NCBI RefSeq assembly: GCF_002196705.1
Contig: NZ_NADJ01000037.1
Location: forward strand, 248,001 to 312,000
Direction: 5' to 3'
Length of the DNA: 64,000 nucleotides
From: Desulfosporosinus sp. FKB
Lineage (GTDB): Bacteria > Bacillota > Desulfitobacteriia > Desulfitobacteriales > Desulfitobacteriaceae
Part shown: positions 25,156 to 35,100 of the stretch, piece by piece
How positions within the stretch are numbered: the stretch's first letter is position 1
How the letters are laid out: each line of letters opens with the position of its first letter
Notes under the pieces: model-generated
What the model saw: only the letters and a program-made list of their open reading frames with translations
What the model was told of the DNA's origin: nothing
Databases searched by the model: none
Position numbers and translations under genes: made by a program

Positions 25156-27819
25156 GTGGGTGAATATATGATTCAGCCGTGGGATTGTGATAATTGCCCC
25201 ACGCTAGTTAAGAGTGATATATATGTACCTCCGGAGATTGATGATCTTGCTCAACAGGTTATGAGTAATTACAATATGGCAGTTTTTAGTAAAGAAGTCA
25301 TAACAACAAAATCGGATAAAGGCGGAGCAATATGGAAAATTGAAACTGATAAAGGTCCGCGCAGTCTAAAACTTTTACACCGAAAACCAATACGAAGTCT
25401 CTTTTCAATCGGTGCACAGGACTACTTTGTAAAGCAGGGCGCACGTGTTCCAGAATTAAAAACAACGAAAGAAGATACCCTTTATATAAATAAGGGGGGT
25501 AAGCTATGGATCGTAACTGATTGGATTGAACCTCTTGGCCCTGCAACCAAAGATCTGGAAGGTGCCTGTGCCCTATGTTACGGTCTTGGCGAATTTCATA
25601 AGTATAGCCGGGGGTATATCCCTCCCGTGGGTTCACAAAAAGCTTCAAGATTATACAGATGGCCTGCATATTATAACAAAATAATCCAAAAGTTTGATTG
25701 GTTTCGTCACATTGCCAGCGCATATAAAGAGATTGAGGCTAGTCAATTCCTGCTTGAAGCAATTGAGTGTTTTGAACGCCAAGCTAAAAATTCCTTAACT
25801 TACCTTGAGCAACAATCCTCTTATACGCAAATGATCTCGATGGGAGAAACGTATTGGGGTCTAGTTCATCAAGACTACGGATGGTCAAACGGCCAGCTTG
25901 GACCTGGGGGACTCTGGGTTATCGATTTAGATGGTGTGGCCTACGATTTACCCATTCGTGATCTTCGGAAGCTTATTTCTGGTACGATGGACGATATGGG
26001 AAGATGGGATGTCCAGTGGATTCAGGCCATGATTGAGTCTTATCATCAGGCAAATCCAATTGATAGAGAAATCTACGACGTCTTAATGAATGACTTAGCC
26101 TTCCCCAATGAGTTCTATAAGCAAATAAACGAGATTCTCTATAATCCGGCTTCATATTTAAGTCTTGATTTTGAAGGAATTTATCAACACCTTTTGCTCC
26201 TGGAAGAAACAAAAGAAATTGCCTTAGAAGAACTTAGATCTTCAAACACAAATTACACCCAAGGCAGTTATACTTCCAATCCAGTGATTGCCCCGGAAAC
26301 CCTTGAATTAATTCAATTAGATAATAGTGTTGAAGAACCTAATAGAGTTATAAATCGCCCAAAATTTTTACCAAACAGTGACGGCAAATTAAACGTTCTA
26401 ATGATCTGTACTGAAAAACTCCCAGTTCCACCTGTACGCGGAGGGGCTATCCAAACTTATATCGAGGGAATATCGGGAACGTTAGGGACACATCACAATC
26501 TAACCATTCTGGGTACTTCTGACCCCTTATTACCGCAGGAGGAAGATCGAAATAATATTTATTATGTGAGAATTAATGGCGAACAAGTTTTTGAAATTTA
26601 TGCTAAAGAAGTTATTGAATTTCTTAAAGATAGAAATTATGATCTTATTCATGTGTTTAATAGGCCACGACTTATTCCACTAATTCGCAAGGTTGCCCCG
26701 TATTCGCGACTCATTTTAAGCATGCACAATGATATGTTTGGTCCAGAAAAAATTAAAATACAAGATGCGCGAATTGCTATACAAGAAAGTAACAAAATTA
26801 TTACAATCAGTAACTATATCGGAAAGACTATTTCTGAACGTTATCCTGAAGCCGCATCAAAAGTTCATACGATCTATTCGGGAGTATATCACGATAAATT
26901 AATCCCCTGGAAACAATCTGAGTTTTCGACTCTAACTCGTCAAAAATTACGGTCTGAGTATGAACTTGAAACAAAAACCGTTATTCTATTTGTTGGACGC
27001 TTAACAGCAAAAAAGGGTATAGACCTATTGCTTCACGCTATGAATTATCTGTATCCTTCCGATCCCAATATAGCCCTTGTTATCGTTGGTGGAACCTGGT
27101 ACAGCGAGGATACTCTAACTGATTACGTGGCCTATGTTCGTACCTTGGCTGAAAAAGCCCCCTTCCCAGTTATTACAACAGGTTATGTTCCGGCGGAACA
27201 AATTCATCAATGGTTCTGGGCCGCAGATATCTTTGTATGTCCTTCTCAGTGGCAGGAACCTCTTGCTCGTGTTCATTATGAAGCTATGTCTGCCGGTTTG
27301 CCTTTTGTAACCACGGCGCGAGGCGGAAATCAGGAAATTGTAATGCAGCAAAATGGCTTAGTCGTCAAATGTCCTGAAGATCTCGTGGAATTTGCAGAAA
27401 CTTTGAAAATCCTTATTGAAGATGCAAAACTTCGGGAAAAGATGGGTCAAGCGGGTAGACGATTGGCAGAGGAACTATTTACTTGGCAACGAGTAGCTAC
27501 TGATGTACTGGGAGTATGGAAAGAAGTTACCGAAACTGCAATTAATGAAATGGTTAAGGAGGAAAATGTTAAGATAGTATCAATAAGGGATTCCGATAAG
27601 GTTGTTGAGCCAAGATCGGATAAATATTCGTCTGAGCAAAAATCTAAAACATCTAAAAGAAAAGTTTTAAATGAGTCTAAAACTCAGAAATCAACTATGA
27701 CAAAAAATCATTTAAAAGATAATTTGTCCGCTACATCGAAAGGTTCTTCGGTGATAAAAATTACTAGAGATATGATAAGAATTCCAGAACAGGAAGTAGT
27801 AACCTGGTTTAGATATTAA
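25156..27819 (+). CDS. CotS-like kinase / CotSA-like glycosyltransferase fusion
   Basis: 887 residues. Residues about 30-345 have the CotS/aminoglycoside-phosphotransferase fold (catalytic LVHQDYGWSN and VIDLDGV). Residues about 405-790 are a GT4 glycosyltransferase (N-terminal domain from NVLMICTEKLPVPPVRGG, donor-site EPLARVHYEAMSAG). The last about 90 residues form a basic Lys/Ser/Thr-rich tail. In Bacillus CotS and CotSA are separate spore-coat proteins; here they are joined. The kinase Asp and Asn are present, so catalysis is possible. GTG 25156 lies behind GGGGGTGGAG; ATG 25168 is the alternative. Neighbouring UDP-sugar genes suggest the donor substrate. Confidence 0.87.
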   Translation: MGEYMIQPWDCDNCPTLVKSDIYVPPEIDDLAQQVMSNYNMAVFSKEVITTKSDKGGAIWKIETDKGPRSLKLLHRKPIRSLFSIGAQDYFVKQGARVPELKTTKEDTLYINKGGKLWIVTDWIEPLGPATKDLEGACALCYGLGEFHKYSRGYIPPVGSQKASRLYRWPAYYNKIIQKFDWFRHIASAYKEIEASQFLLEAIECFERQAKNSLTYLEQQSSYTQMISMGETYWGLVHQDYGWSNGQLGPGGLWVIDLDGVAYDLPIRDLRKLISGTMDDMGRWDVQWIQAMIESYHQANPIDREIYDVLMNDLAFPNEFYKQINEILYNPASYLSLDFEGIYQHLLLLEETKEIALEELRSSNTNYTQGSYTSNPVIAPETLELIQLDNSVEEPNRVINRPKFLPNSDGKLNVLMICTEKLPVPPVRGGAIQTYIEGISGTLGTHHNLTILGTSDPLLPQEEDRNNIYYVRINGEQVFEIYAKEVIEFLKDRNYDLIHVFNRPRLIPLIRKVAPYSRLILSMHNDMFGPEKIKIQDARIAIQESNKIITISNYIGKTISERYPEAASKVHTIYSGVYHDKLIPWKQSEFSTLTRQKLRSEYELETKTVILFVGRLTAKKGIDLLLHAMNYLYPSDPNIALVIVGGTWYSEDTLTDYVAYVRTLAEKAPFPVITTGYVPAEQIHQWFWAADIFVCPSQWQEPLARVHYEAMSAGLPFVTTARGGNQEIVMQQNGLVVKCPEDLVEFAETLKILIEDAKLREKMGQAGRRLAEELFTWQRVATDVLGVWKEVTETAINEMVKEENVKIVSIRDSDKVVEPRSDKYSSEQKSKTSKRKVLNESKTQKSTMTKNHLKDNLSATSKGSSVIKITRDMIRIPEQEVVTWFRY

Positions 27820-27826
27820 ACATGAG

Positions 27827-27859
27827 AGAAAGGTTGACAAAATTTCAGTCAACCTTTCT
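27827..27859 (+). terminator. intrinsic terminator after the CotS-CotSA fusion
   Basis: Perfect 12-bp stem AGAAAGGTTGAC / GTCAACCTTTCT with a 9-nt loop, 8 bp after the stop codon, followed by TCGTTC; only a short T run. Confidence 0.8.
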
Positions 27860-28063
27860 TCGTTCGCCCATGGGTTAAAAGTTATGTAAATGGAATTAGA
27901 AAAGGCTTCAAAATATCGCAAACCAAATTATCTTTGTAAAATTGCATCAATATGAATACCATCAGGATTAGAAGTTAAACCTGAGGCTGTAAACTAATAT
28001 TTATAAAGACATGTTTCCAATTCTCAATGAATATTAAGTAGTACAGGATCATGTTTCCGATTA

Positions 28064-29356
28064 CTAAGTTCTATTATTATATGAATTAGTGTCAGTCAGC
28101 CTTTCCGCATTATTAGCCAACATGACATTTATTGGATTTGATAATTGTTCACCTGGTTTCCATTCCGATTCTTGGCCAGCTTTCATACCCATAGTTGTTC
28201 TAATCAATTGAATCATATCCTCCAGAGAAGCCAGCCTTGGGTTAGTCAGACAGGCGACATCCTTTAAAGCATTTTCAGCCATGATACCGATATTTTCTTC
28301 TTTAGCACCCAATTCACTTAGATCTGAGGGAATTCCCAATTCGGCATTAAGTTCATTAATAGCGGTATGGACTGTTTCAACTGCGTCATCTTCTTTTATA
28401 TCTTCTTTTCCCATCGCTTTGGCTATATCCATAAATCGTTCAATGGGTACTGCCAGAGCATTAAATTTCAGGACATAAGGGATCAATGCTCCTGTTATTA
28501 AGCCATGATGCCTGTTGGAGAACCCGCCAATTTGATGGGCAATAGCATGAATATATCCTACCCCAGCGTTATTAAAGGACATTCCTGCCATGAATTCAGC
28601 GTACATCATATTCTCTCTAGCTTCTGTGTCGTTGCCGTTGGCAGCGGCCTTTTTCAGATAGTTAAAAACCAGTTTAATGGCTCCTAGAGCTAGGGCGTCA
28701 GTAACGGGCGTAGCATTAATAGAAACATAAGATTCTATAGCATGGGCCAACACGTCAATACCTGAAGAAATCGTTACTTCCTTGGGTATGGTCGTCATTA
28801 AGGAAGGGTCGTTCACTGTTAAGGTAGCTAGCATCTGCGGATCCACGATGTCCATTTTTACCTTCCGTGACTCATCAACGATAATATCAAAATTTGTCAC
28901 TTCTGCACCGGAGCCAGAAGTAGTATTTACGGCAACCCAGGGAAGGATATTCTTGGGAACCTTGTTTAATCCCTCATAATCAGAGATTTTGCCTCCGTTT
29001 GCCGCCAGCAGGGCGATACTTCGTGCGCAATCATGATTGGTACCCCCGCCTACCGAGATAATAAAGTTGAAATCTTTTTGGAGAAGGTTTCCTTTTTTAA
29101 GGTGGTGTAAACCGTTCTCGACAAATGAAGTAGTCGGGTTGGGATGTTCTACTCCGTCAAAAATACTGTAGGTAATGCCGGTATCCTTCAATATTTGTTC
29201 TACTTTTCTTACATGGCCTAAATTGACCAAGTTTTTATCGGTAACGATAAGCGCTTTTTTGAATCCTTTGGCTTGTAATTCTTGACCAAAATTACTCAGG
29301 CATCCTGTTCCCATGAGGTTAATGCTGGGCACATAAAAATTGGTTGGTTTTTGCAT
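28064..29356 (-). CDS. iron-containing (type III) alcohol dehydrogenase
   Basis: 430 residues. The NAD-binding GGGTNHDCAR and the metal-ligand His positions in LAHAIESYVS and IHAIAHQIGG/NRHHG show an Fe-ADH, which oxidises alcohols or reduces aldehydes with NAD(H). Substrate not decidable. RBS AAAGGAGAG. No terminator-linked partner gene, so it is probably monocistronic. Confidence 0.92.
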   Translation of the reverse strand: MQKPTNFYVPSINLMGTGCLSNFGQELQAKGFKKALIVTDKNLVNLGHVRKVEQILKDTGITYSIFDGVEHPNPTTSFVENGLHHLKKGNLLQKDFNFIISVGGGTNHDCARSIALLAANGGKISDYEGLNKVPKNILPWVAVNTTSGSGAEVTNFDIIVDESRKVKMDIVDPQMLATLTVNDPSLMTTIPKEVTISSGIDVLAHAIESYVSINATPVTDALALGAIKLVFNYLKKAAANGNDTEARENMMYAEFMAGMSFNNAGVGYIHAIAHQIGGFSNRHHGLITGALIPYVLKFNALAVPIERFMDIAKAMGKEDIKEDDAVETVHTAINELNAELGIPSDLSELGAKEENIGIMAENALKDVACLTNPRLASLEDMIQLIRTTMGMKAGQESEWKPGEQLSNPINVMLANNAERLTDTNSYNNRT

Positions 29357-29505
29357 AATAACTAACTCTCCTTTATTTTCAACTACGGTGAAGCACTATG
29401 AATAAATGCCATGGTATGAACCGCTAAAAAGGCATTCCTCTTTATCTATAATTCCCCGATTCTTACCTGTTATGTTAAGGTCCAGGTTAAATTATTGTAC
29501 CTGGA

Positions 29506-29540
29506 TAAAAAAATGAGGCTGATTTAAATCTCATCAGCCC
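29506..29540 (-). terminator. intrinsic terminator of the PEP-synthase-like gene
   Basis: GGCTGAT / ATCAGCC stem (29517-29523, 29533-29539) followed on the minus strand by TTTTTTT. It lies 100 bp after the stop codon. Confidence 0.82.
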
Positions 29541-29640
29541 CATCTATTTATATTACTAAATCGCTAACGTTTAAGACCCGCTCCGCACTCCTGATTTGCG
29601 ATAATAGGATAGCCCCGTGGCCATTTTCCTTGTCCCCGCA

Positions 29641-32253
29641 TTATAAGATTTCTACATACCCTTCTGATCCATGTACGCGAATTCGTTGCCCATCTTTTAT
29701 CAGTTTTGTAGCATTCTCCACTCCGACAACTGCCGGTAAGCCATATTCACGAGCGATAACTGCTCCGTGGGTCATCAGACCGCCAACTTCGGTGACTAGG
29801 CCTTTTAAAGATACAAATAATGGTGTCCAGCTGGGGTCAGTAAAGGTAGTGACTAGAATATCTCCATCTTCTAAATTTGCGTCTTCCATGCTTAAGATGA
29901 CGCGTGCTCTTCCCTCTATAACTCCTGAAGAAACAGACAGACCTGCCATAGCGCCCGCTGGCAGATTTTCCTGTTTGTACTCGCCTGCAATAATTTCGCC
30001 TTCAGAGGTGATAACACGTGGAGGAGTTAGTTTTTCGAATAATTTGTACTCTTCTATTCGCTTGCAGATGATTTCATAATCCAGTTTATTTGTGACTAAG
30101 ACTTCGCGAAGTTCTTCAAAAGTGAGGTAATATATATCTTCTTTTTCATGAATAACATTTGTCTGTATGAGTCGATCGGCTTCTTTTAGTAAAGCCTGCT
30201 TATAAACAAAATAGCGGCTAACCATGCCGTATTTTGGATATTCACGATAGCCAATGAAATTTCGGATTAGGTCAATCATTCGCTTTGTTTCTTTGACTTT
30301 TTCTTCACCATCCGGCAACGTTTTCAATCTCTCTAATAACTCTTTTTCTTTTTCCGACGCAACACGCCGCCCTAGCTCAAATTTCCGACTGCTGGCATTA
30401 GGCTCAAAATTTCTGATGTTACTGAGAATCAGGGGGACAAGTGCAGTAGGCTTTTCGCTAAAGCGCGGTTTCGTAATATCAATTTCTCCGCTGCATCGCA
30501 TTCCGTATTTGTCAAGATAAGACAGAATTGCATCTCGGACTTCCTGCCCACCATCGAGCTCAACTAATTTTTCCAAAAAATTATCATCTTTTACATTCAG
30601 TAAATAATCAATTATTTCAGGATAAGGGCGAATCACATCTGCCACATCCATTAACTCCAGACCCATTTCCGAAGTAATATTGTTTGGTACAGATTGAGAA
30701 AGTATGTCTGCTGCGTTCTTTTCACCCAACCACTCGCTCATTTTTTCATTGATCCAAAGTGAAGCATTTATAGCGGCCATAAATACAGCCGAACTTTGTG
30801 GGTCAAATAAGATTCTCTTTAACTCCTGGATATCATCTAGTATAAAATCAATTAAATTCGTTCCTGATTTCCCTTGAATGTTTTGTTTCAACTCTTCTAT
30901 GGAGGTTTGACTTTTTCTAATCAAATCAGAAACAATTGACGGATTGTTTTCGATTTGTGCTTGAGGTTCTGCAGGCGGCTTAACTTTATCGCTATTACCA
31001 GTACTCTGCTCTTTCTTATCATTCGATGAACATTTTATAAAATCTCGCTCTATGATGGTCATAATTGCGTCTTGTGTGAGCGGCTCGAGTTGTCTCATAT
31101 TATTCAACAACATTTTCCTGCCGTCTGGTGTAGCCAGCATTTGTGCCACATCAACAAACAACCTTCCACCAGCTTTAAACCAGCGACCATGAGATATTAA
31201 CTGCATTAAAGACATTCCCAATGGTTTCAAGGGGTTGGTCATCATTTGTTGATGGCCAACTGATAAATAGACGTGGTTTTCTTTATCATCCGCCTCAGGG
31301 ATGGGATATAACGTTGTAATTGGCCGGCTTTGGACAATATAAAATGTATCTTCAGTTAAACACCATTCGATGTCCTGGGGGCAGCCAAAATGTTCTTCGA
31401 TCTTTCTGCCCAAGTGCGAGAGGCTCAAAATCCGCTCATCCGTCAGCACTTGCCTATTCTGCTGCTCAGGCTCAATCTCCTTCTCTTTCGTACCGCCATC
31501 TTTCAAGGCGTAAATAGCCAGCTGCTTGGTGGATATCTTCTTATCGACAACCTTGCCGTTACGGACTTTATAGATATCGGCGTTCACCAGTCCGGAGACC
31601 AAGGCCTCACCAAGCCCGAAGCCAGCATCAATAGATAATACTTTCCTATTGGAAGTGACAGGATCAGCAGTAAATAAAATTCCTGCCGCCTGAGGGAAGA
31701 CCATCTTCTGGACAACCACTGACAGGTAGACTTTTCGGTGGTCGAAGCCGTTTTGTATCCGGTAAGTGACTGCCCTCTCGGTAAACAGCGATGCCCAGCA
31801 CTTGCTGATATGTTTCATTATGGCTTCCTTTCCAAAAATGTTCAAATACGTATCCTGCTGGCCTGCAAAGGAAGCCGTCGGTAAATCCTCCGCAGTTGCA
31901 CTGGATCTTACTGCATAGGCATATTCCTCACCAAGCCTGGATAGGAGGTAGGTGATCTCTTCAACAATGTCCTGCGGGATGGCTATCCCTTCGATGACCC
32001 TGCGAATTTCGCCGCTTAGTTCTGCGATCTTATCCCGATCCTCCACCTTAAGGAGCGACAACTGCTCGAGTAATTTGCTAATCGACGACGTTTCTCCAAT
32101 TATTCTTTTAAAGGCCTCTGTAGAAATACAAAAGCCATCCGGTACACGTATTGCTTCAATCTTGGAAAGTTCCCCTAGGTTCGCGCCTTTACCCCCAACA
32201 ACCCTGAGTTTTGTTTTGTCAATGTCCTGAAAGCCAAGCACAAATGAATTCAT
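29641..32253 (-). CDS. PEP synthase / rifampin phosphotransferase family protein
   Basis: About 870 residues. The N-terminal ATP-grasp domain (1-320: GGKGANLGELS, AVRSSATAEDLPTASFAGQQ) is followed by a variable middle region (about 330-760) and a C-terminal swivelling domain with the phospho-His in MTHGAVIAREYG (about His829). The swivel domain at the C-terminus, rather than mid-protein, matches rifampin phosphotransferases more than classical PpsA. The biological substrate could be a rifamycin or another acceptor. ATG 32253 follows AAAGGAGG; the longer frame starts before this ribosome site. A truncated paralogue lies at 54.7-55.4 kb. Confidence 0.87.
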   Translation of the reverse strand: MNSFVLGFQDIDKTKLRVVGGKGANLGELSKIEAIRVPDGFCISTEAFKRIIGETSSISKLLEQLSLLKVEDRDKIAELSGEIRRVIEGIAIPQDIVEEITYLLSRLGEEYAYAVRSSATAEDLPTASFAGQQDTYLNIFGKEAIMKHISKCWASLFTERAVTYRIQNGFDHRKVYLSVVVQKMVFPQAAGILFTADPVTSNRKVLSIDAGFGLGEALVSGLVNADIYKVRNGKVVDKKISTKQLAIYALKDGGTKEKEIEPEQQNRQVLTDERILSLSHLGRKIEEHFGCPQDIEWCLTEDTFYIVQSRPITTLYPIPEADDKENHVYLSVGHQQMMTNPLKPLGMSLMQLISHGRWFKAGGRLFVDVAQMLATPDGRKMLLNNMRQLEPLTQDAIMTIIERDFIKCSSNDKKEQSTGNSDKVKPPAEPQAQIENNPSIVSDLIRKSQTSIEELKQNIQGKSGTNLIDFILDDIQELKRILFDPQSSAVFMAAINASLWINEKMSEWLGEKNAADILSQSVPNNITSEMGLELMDVADVIRPYPEIIDYLLNVKDDNFLEKLVELDGGQEVRDAILSYLDKYGMRCSGEIDITKPRFSEKPTALVPLILSNIRNFEPNASSRKFELGRRVASEKEKELLERLKTLPDGEEKVKETKRMIDLIRNFIGYREYPKYGMVSRYFVYKQALLKEADRLIQTNVIHEKEDIYYLTFEELREVLVTNKLDYEIICKRIEEYKLFEKLTPPRVITSEGEIIAGEYKQENLPAGAMAGLSVSSGVIEGRARVILSMEDANLEDGDILVTTFTDPSWTPLFVSLKGLVTEVGGLMTHGAVIAREYGLPAVVGVENATKLIKDGQRIRVHGSEGYVEIL

Positions 32254-32361
32254 ACGTTGTCCTCCTTTGGCGATTCCTTCTTCGATCATCATATCCATCG
32301 TGCTATTGCATTATAGCAGTAGAAAATGCGAACAAATAGCCTGCATTTACAATTTTTTATA

Positions 32362-32426
32362 TGTTATAATTAAAATGGAAGAACGCTAGCAAATAATCAT
32401 GAAGGGATGGTAGAAAACCATCCCTT
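32362..32426 (+). ncRNA. possible short transcript: extended -10 followed by a terminator
   Basis: TGTTATAAT (extended -10, 32362-32370) without a clear -35. About 30 bp later comes a perfect 10-bp terminator stem AAGGGATGGT / ACCATCCCTT (32402-32426) followed by TTGT. Together they would give an RNA of about 50 nt. No gene on this strand precedes the hairpin, so the terminator is otherwise unexplained. Speculative. Confidence 0.3.
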
Positions 32427-32669
32427 TTGTCATATCATTATCTGCACTTAGTATTACCTTTACCTTCTAATTTTAGGTAAATAATAATAAACCCCGTTAC
32501 ACGGATTTCATAACGAAGTTTCTTAAACTTACCTGTTAATTTCTCATTTGCTTAATTTTCCTTATTAAAAATACGTATTTCCCCATAACCGCCAAATCAC
32601 AGTAGATAGTTGCAATTGTCTAGCCGCGCTGTCCCAGGCTCAAATAACAAGGGCTGCAGTTCCTCTATT
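32427..32669. other. intergenic stretch with no gene seen
   Basis: About 240 bp of AT-rich sequence after the small hairpin and before the end of the ThrE-like pair. No reading frame with a ribosome site was found. Confidence 0.45.
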
Positions 32670-33125
32670 TTACATTGAATCATGACGGTATTCATGAGAG
32701 CGTAATGCGAAAAAAACTCTTGACAGCGAAGATGCGACCATAATGCCGGCTGCTATAGCAACTGCAATACGCACCGTATAAGAGCCATAATCGGCAAACT
32801 CTACAAACCTATTATTGATCGCATAACTCATTGAGTAGTATAAGGCTCGGCCAGGAACTAGTGGAATGATAGCTGCTGTTAAAAAAGTAGTAGCTGGCGT
32901 TTTCTCGATGCGGGCGCATATCTCAGAGTAAAAGGTTACTATAATAGCCGAAATGAAGTACTGCGTCATTTCGCCTCTTAGCCAGAGACCACCCAGTAAG
33001 TATATCACCCATGCTAACATACCACCTAAAGCAGCATACCATATTTTCCTTCCTCTTATATTAAACAGAATCGAAAAACCAAGTGAACCCATAAAAGCCA
33101 AAATGATCTGAAATGTATGGATCAT
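32670..33125 (-). CDS. threonine/serine exporter, small membrane subunit (ThrE C-terminal-like)
   Basis: 151 residues with about five membrane spans, corresponding to the C-terminal half of ThrE (DUF3815, ThrE_2 family: PLVPGRALYYSMSYAI). It overlaps the larger subunit gene by 4 bp (ATGA), so the two halves are made together and likely form one exporter. Confidence 0.85.
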   Translation of the reverse strand: MIHTFQIILAFMGSLGFSILFNIRGRKIWYAALGGMLAWVIYLLGGLWLRGEMTQYFISAIIVTFYSEICARIEKTPATTFLTAAIIPLVPGRALYYSMSYAINNRFVEFADYGSYTVRIAVAIAAGIMVASSLSRVFFALRSHEYRHDSM

Positions 33126-33883
33126 TTGAACATTCCTCCAACAAAAACTGATACCAGACCGAATCCAAAAGAGATGGACAAAGCTACAAGAATAGCTTCA
33201 CAAAGGCGCAATAGTCCTGCTATCGTATCTCCGCTTATGATATCCCTTATTGAGTTTGTGAGAGCCAATCCTGGTATCAGCAGCATGATATTTCCGATTG
33301 CAATTTTATCGAAGCTATGACCTATCCCCGTTCTAACTAGCAGAACCCCCAGCATTCCTATAACGAACGAGCACAGTATATTTACAATAAAAACGTTTTT
33401 ATCCAGTCTTTGGACAAAAGTGATCGCTGATTTCAATATCATGCCGATAGCTGCAGAAACAGCTGCATCATTCAAGTCACCTCCATAGAACATCGTGAAT
33501 GTTCCAGCAATCATACCATATACCAAATATTGGACATTCGGACCATATATGCGTCTAATACCGATCATTTCTATTCCATTTCTAATATATTCTGCCTCAG
33601 GTTTGTGAGCACAAATATAGTGGGAAAGATTATTAAGTCTGTCCAACTTATCCAAATCCGTTGAGTATTTTAAGATCCTCCTGGTTTGAGTGAGCGTATT
33701 TCCGCTTTTCGATTGAAGAGATACGACGATACTAGACGTGATAGTAAAAACATCCACCCGCTTTGCATCATATGCTTTGCAGATACGACTGATGGAGTCC
33801 TCCACGCGATTTACTTCAGCACCGCTGACAAGCATTTGTTCTCCAATATCCAATATGTAACTTAGTAATTCTTTTGTAAGCAT
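33122..33883 (-). CDS. threonine/serine exporter, large subunit (ThrE N-terminal-like)
   Basis: 253 residues: a cytoplasmic N-terminal part typical of DUF1212 (ISGAEVNRVEDSISRIC-like region with LVSGAEVNRVED), then five membrane spans with IPGLALTNSIRDIISGD. Exports threonine/serine or similar small molecules in characterised relatives. Coupled to the small subunit gene by a 4-bp overlap, and preceded within 6 bp by an AraC-family regulator that may control the pair. Confidence 0.88.
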   Translation of the reverse strand: MLTKELLSYILDIGEQMLVSGAEVNRVEDSISRICKAYDAKRVDVFTITSSIVVSLQSKSGNTLTQTRRILKYSTDLDKLDRLNNLSHYICAHKPEAEYIRNGIEMIGIRRIYGPNVQYLVYGMIAGTFTMFYGGDLNDAAVSAAIGMILKSAITFVQRLDKNVFIVNILCSFVIGMLGVLLVRTGIGHSFDKIAIGNIMLLIPGLALTNSIRDIISGDTIAGLLRLCEAILVALSISFGFGLVSVFVGGMFK

Positions 33884-33888
33884 ATTAC

Positions 33889-34878
33889 TTAATGCCCTTT
33901 CAGTTTTTCTTGAACTTGGTATGGAGTTTCTTGAATTTCCTTAATATCCCTGAGAGGTGATAAACCAAAGAGTCTCTTGTATTCTCGATTAAATTGAGAG
34001 GGGCTTTCATAACCAACTTCCAGTGCGGCGGCGGTGACATCCATGGAGCTGGTCAGCATAAGGCGCCTGGCCTCCTGCAGACGTAGTTGTTTCTGGTACT
34101 GTAAAGGTCCCATTGTTGTAATCGTTTTAAACTTATGCTGAAGGCTTGATACACTCATATTACTGAACTTAGCAAGCTCGGGAGCGGTGAATGGGCGTGA
34201 GAAATTTTCTTTAATCCACCCGATTGCTTTTCCTATACCATCAGACTGCTGATCATAGAGGGCTTGCTGAAGAAAAAGGTGTCCATATTTGCCTGAAACT
34301 AAACGATAGATCATTTCATGCATCATGAGAGCGGACAGAAATGGAGCAGGCTCTGACTTAAGGGCGAGATTAAGTAAGCGTTCAAACAGTTCAAGGAGAT
34401 CTTGATCAGATTTTCCAATGAACGCTGCAGTGCTGGGTTTCTTAATTCTGGAAGGAAGATCAATTTTAGCCTCAGCCACAACGGATGCAACTTCCTCTGC
34501 GGTAAAATCTATACGCAGGCCAATATATGGGAACCCTTTTGTTGCTCCAACGACTCGGCCGGATGCAGGGATGTCGATGATGGAAGCCACGTAATCGCCC
34601 TCATAATAGTGAAGTATATCCTGCCCAAGGTGAAGTTCTTTTGATCCTTGCAGAATAAGGCAAAACGATGGCGACAGCACACTTGGAATCAGCGGCGACT
34701 GGTGGGTATGGCGACAGATTGAGAGATAAGGGATGGCTGTTGTAGTGGTCCCTTCTGATGTGGTAATCTGGTCTGCCATAGAAACCAGCTGTGACAAAAT
34801 TTCCTTATGATCTGAAAAGCTTTGACTGAGCCTCTGGATATTTGCCGTTTTTTCCATTTGCTTTGACATTTTAATCAC
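33889..34878 (-). CDS. AraC-family transcriptional regulator
   Basis: About 329 residues: an N-terminal AraC_N ligand domain (about 60-210; LILQGSKELHLG, YLSICRHTHQSPLIPSVLSP) and a C-terminal double helix-turn-helix (about 225-315; SRPFTAPELAKFSNMS, EVGYESPSQFNREYKRLFG). It lies 5 bp before the ThrE-like pair in the same direction and may respond to a compound they export. Start is GTG 34878 behind AAAAAGG, or ATG 34869. Confidence 0.88.
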   Translation of the reverse strand: MIKMSKQMEKTANIQRLSQSFSDHKEILSQLVSMADQITTSEGTTTTAIPYLSICRHTHQSPLIPSVLSPSFCLILQGSKELHLGQDILHYYEGDYVASIIDIPASGRVVGATKGFPYIGLRIDFTAEEVASVVAEAKIDLPSRIKKPSTAAFIGKSDQDLLELFERLLNLALKSEPAPFLSALMMHEMIYRLVSGKYGHLFLQQALYDQQSDGIGKAIGWIKENFSRPFTAPELAKFSNMSVSSLQHKFKTITTMGPLQYQKQLRLQEARRLMLTSSMDVTAAALEVGYESPSQFNREYKRLFGLSPLRDIKEIQETPYQVQEKLKGH

Positions 34879-34934
34879 TTAACCTTTTTGTTTTTTCATA
34901 AACGATGAAATCCTATGGCTAAGTATAGTTCAAG

Positions 34935-34977
34935 AAAAAGTAAACTGCAATAAAGCAAAATGCTCCATTTGCAGTTT
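34935..34977 (-). terminator. intrinsic terminator of the lipoate-assembly operon
   Basis: AAACTGCAA / TTGCAGTTT (34942-34950 and 34969-34977) with an 18-nt loop, followed on the minus strand by ACTTTTTC. It is the first terminator after the radical-SAM gene ending at 35101. Confidence 0.7.
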
Positions 34978-35100
34978 TAGGCAATTTTTATGCAGAAACA
35001 TACTATTCGTCATCTAGCTCATAGGATTGGCACCATGGCCACAAGGAAAATAAGCATAATCATGAAGAACAATAACGACTTGATATTGGAAAAATCCTTC

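Noticed and set aside
29630-30079. 149-residue frame antisense to the PEP-synthase-like gene, similar to another at 54932-55375
   Set aside because: The similarity between the two frames is explained by the sense-strand paralogy; neither has a ribosome site.
35025-35050. TTGGCACCATGGCC as a sigma-54 promoter on the plus strand
   Set aside because: The -12 GC is absent at the required spacing and no plus-strand gene follows.
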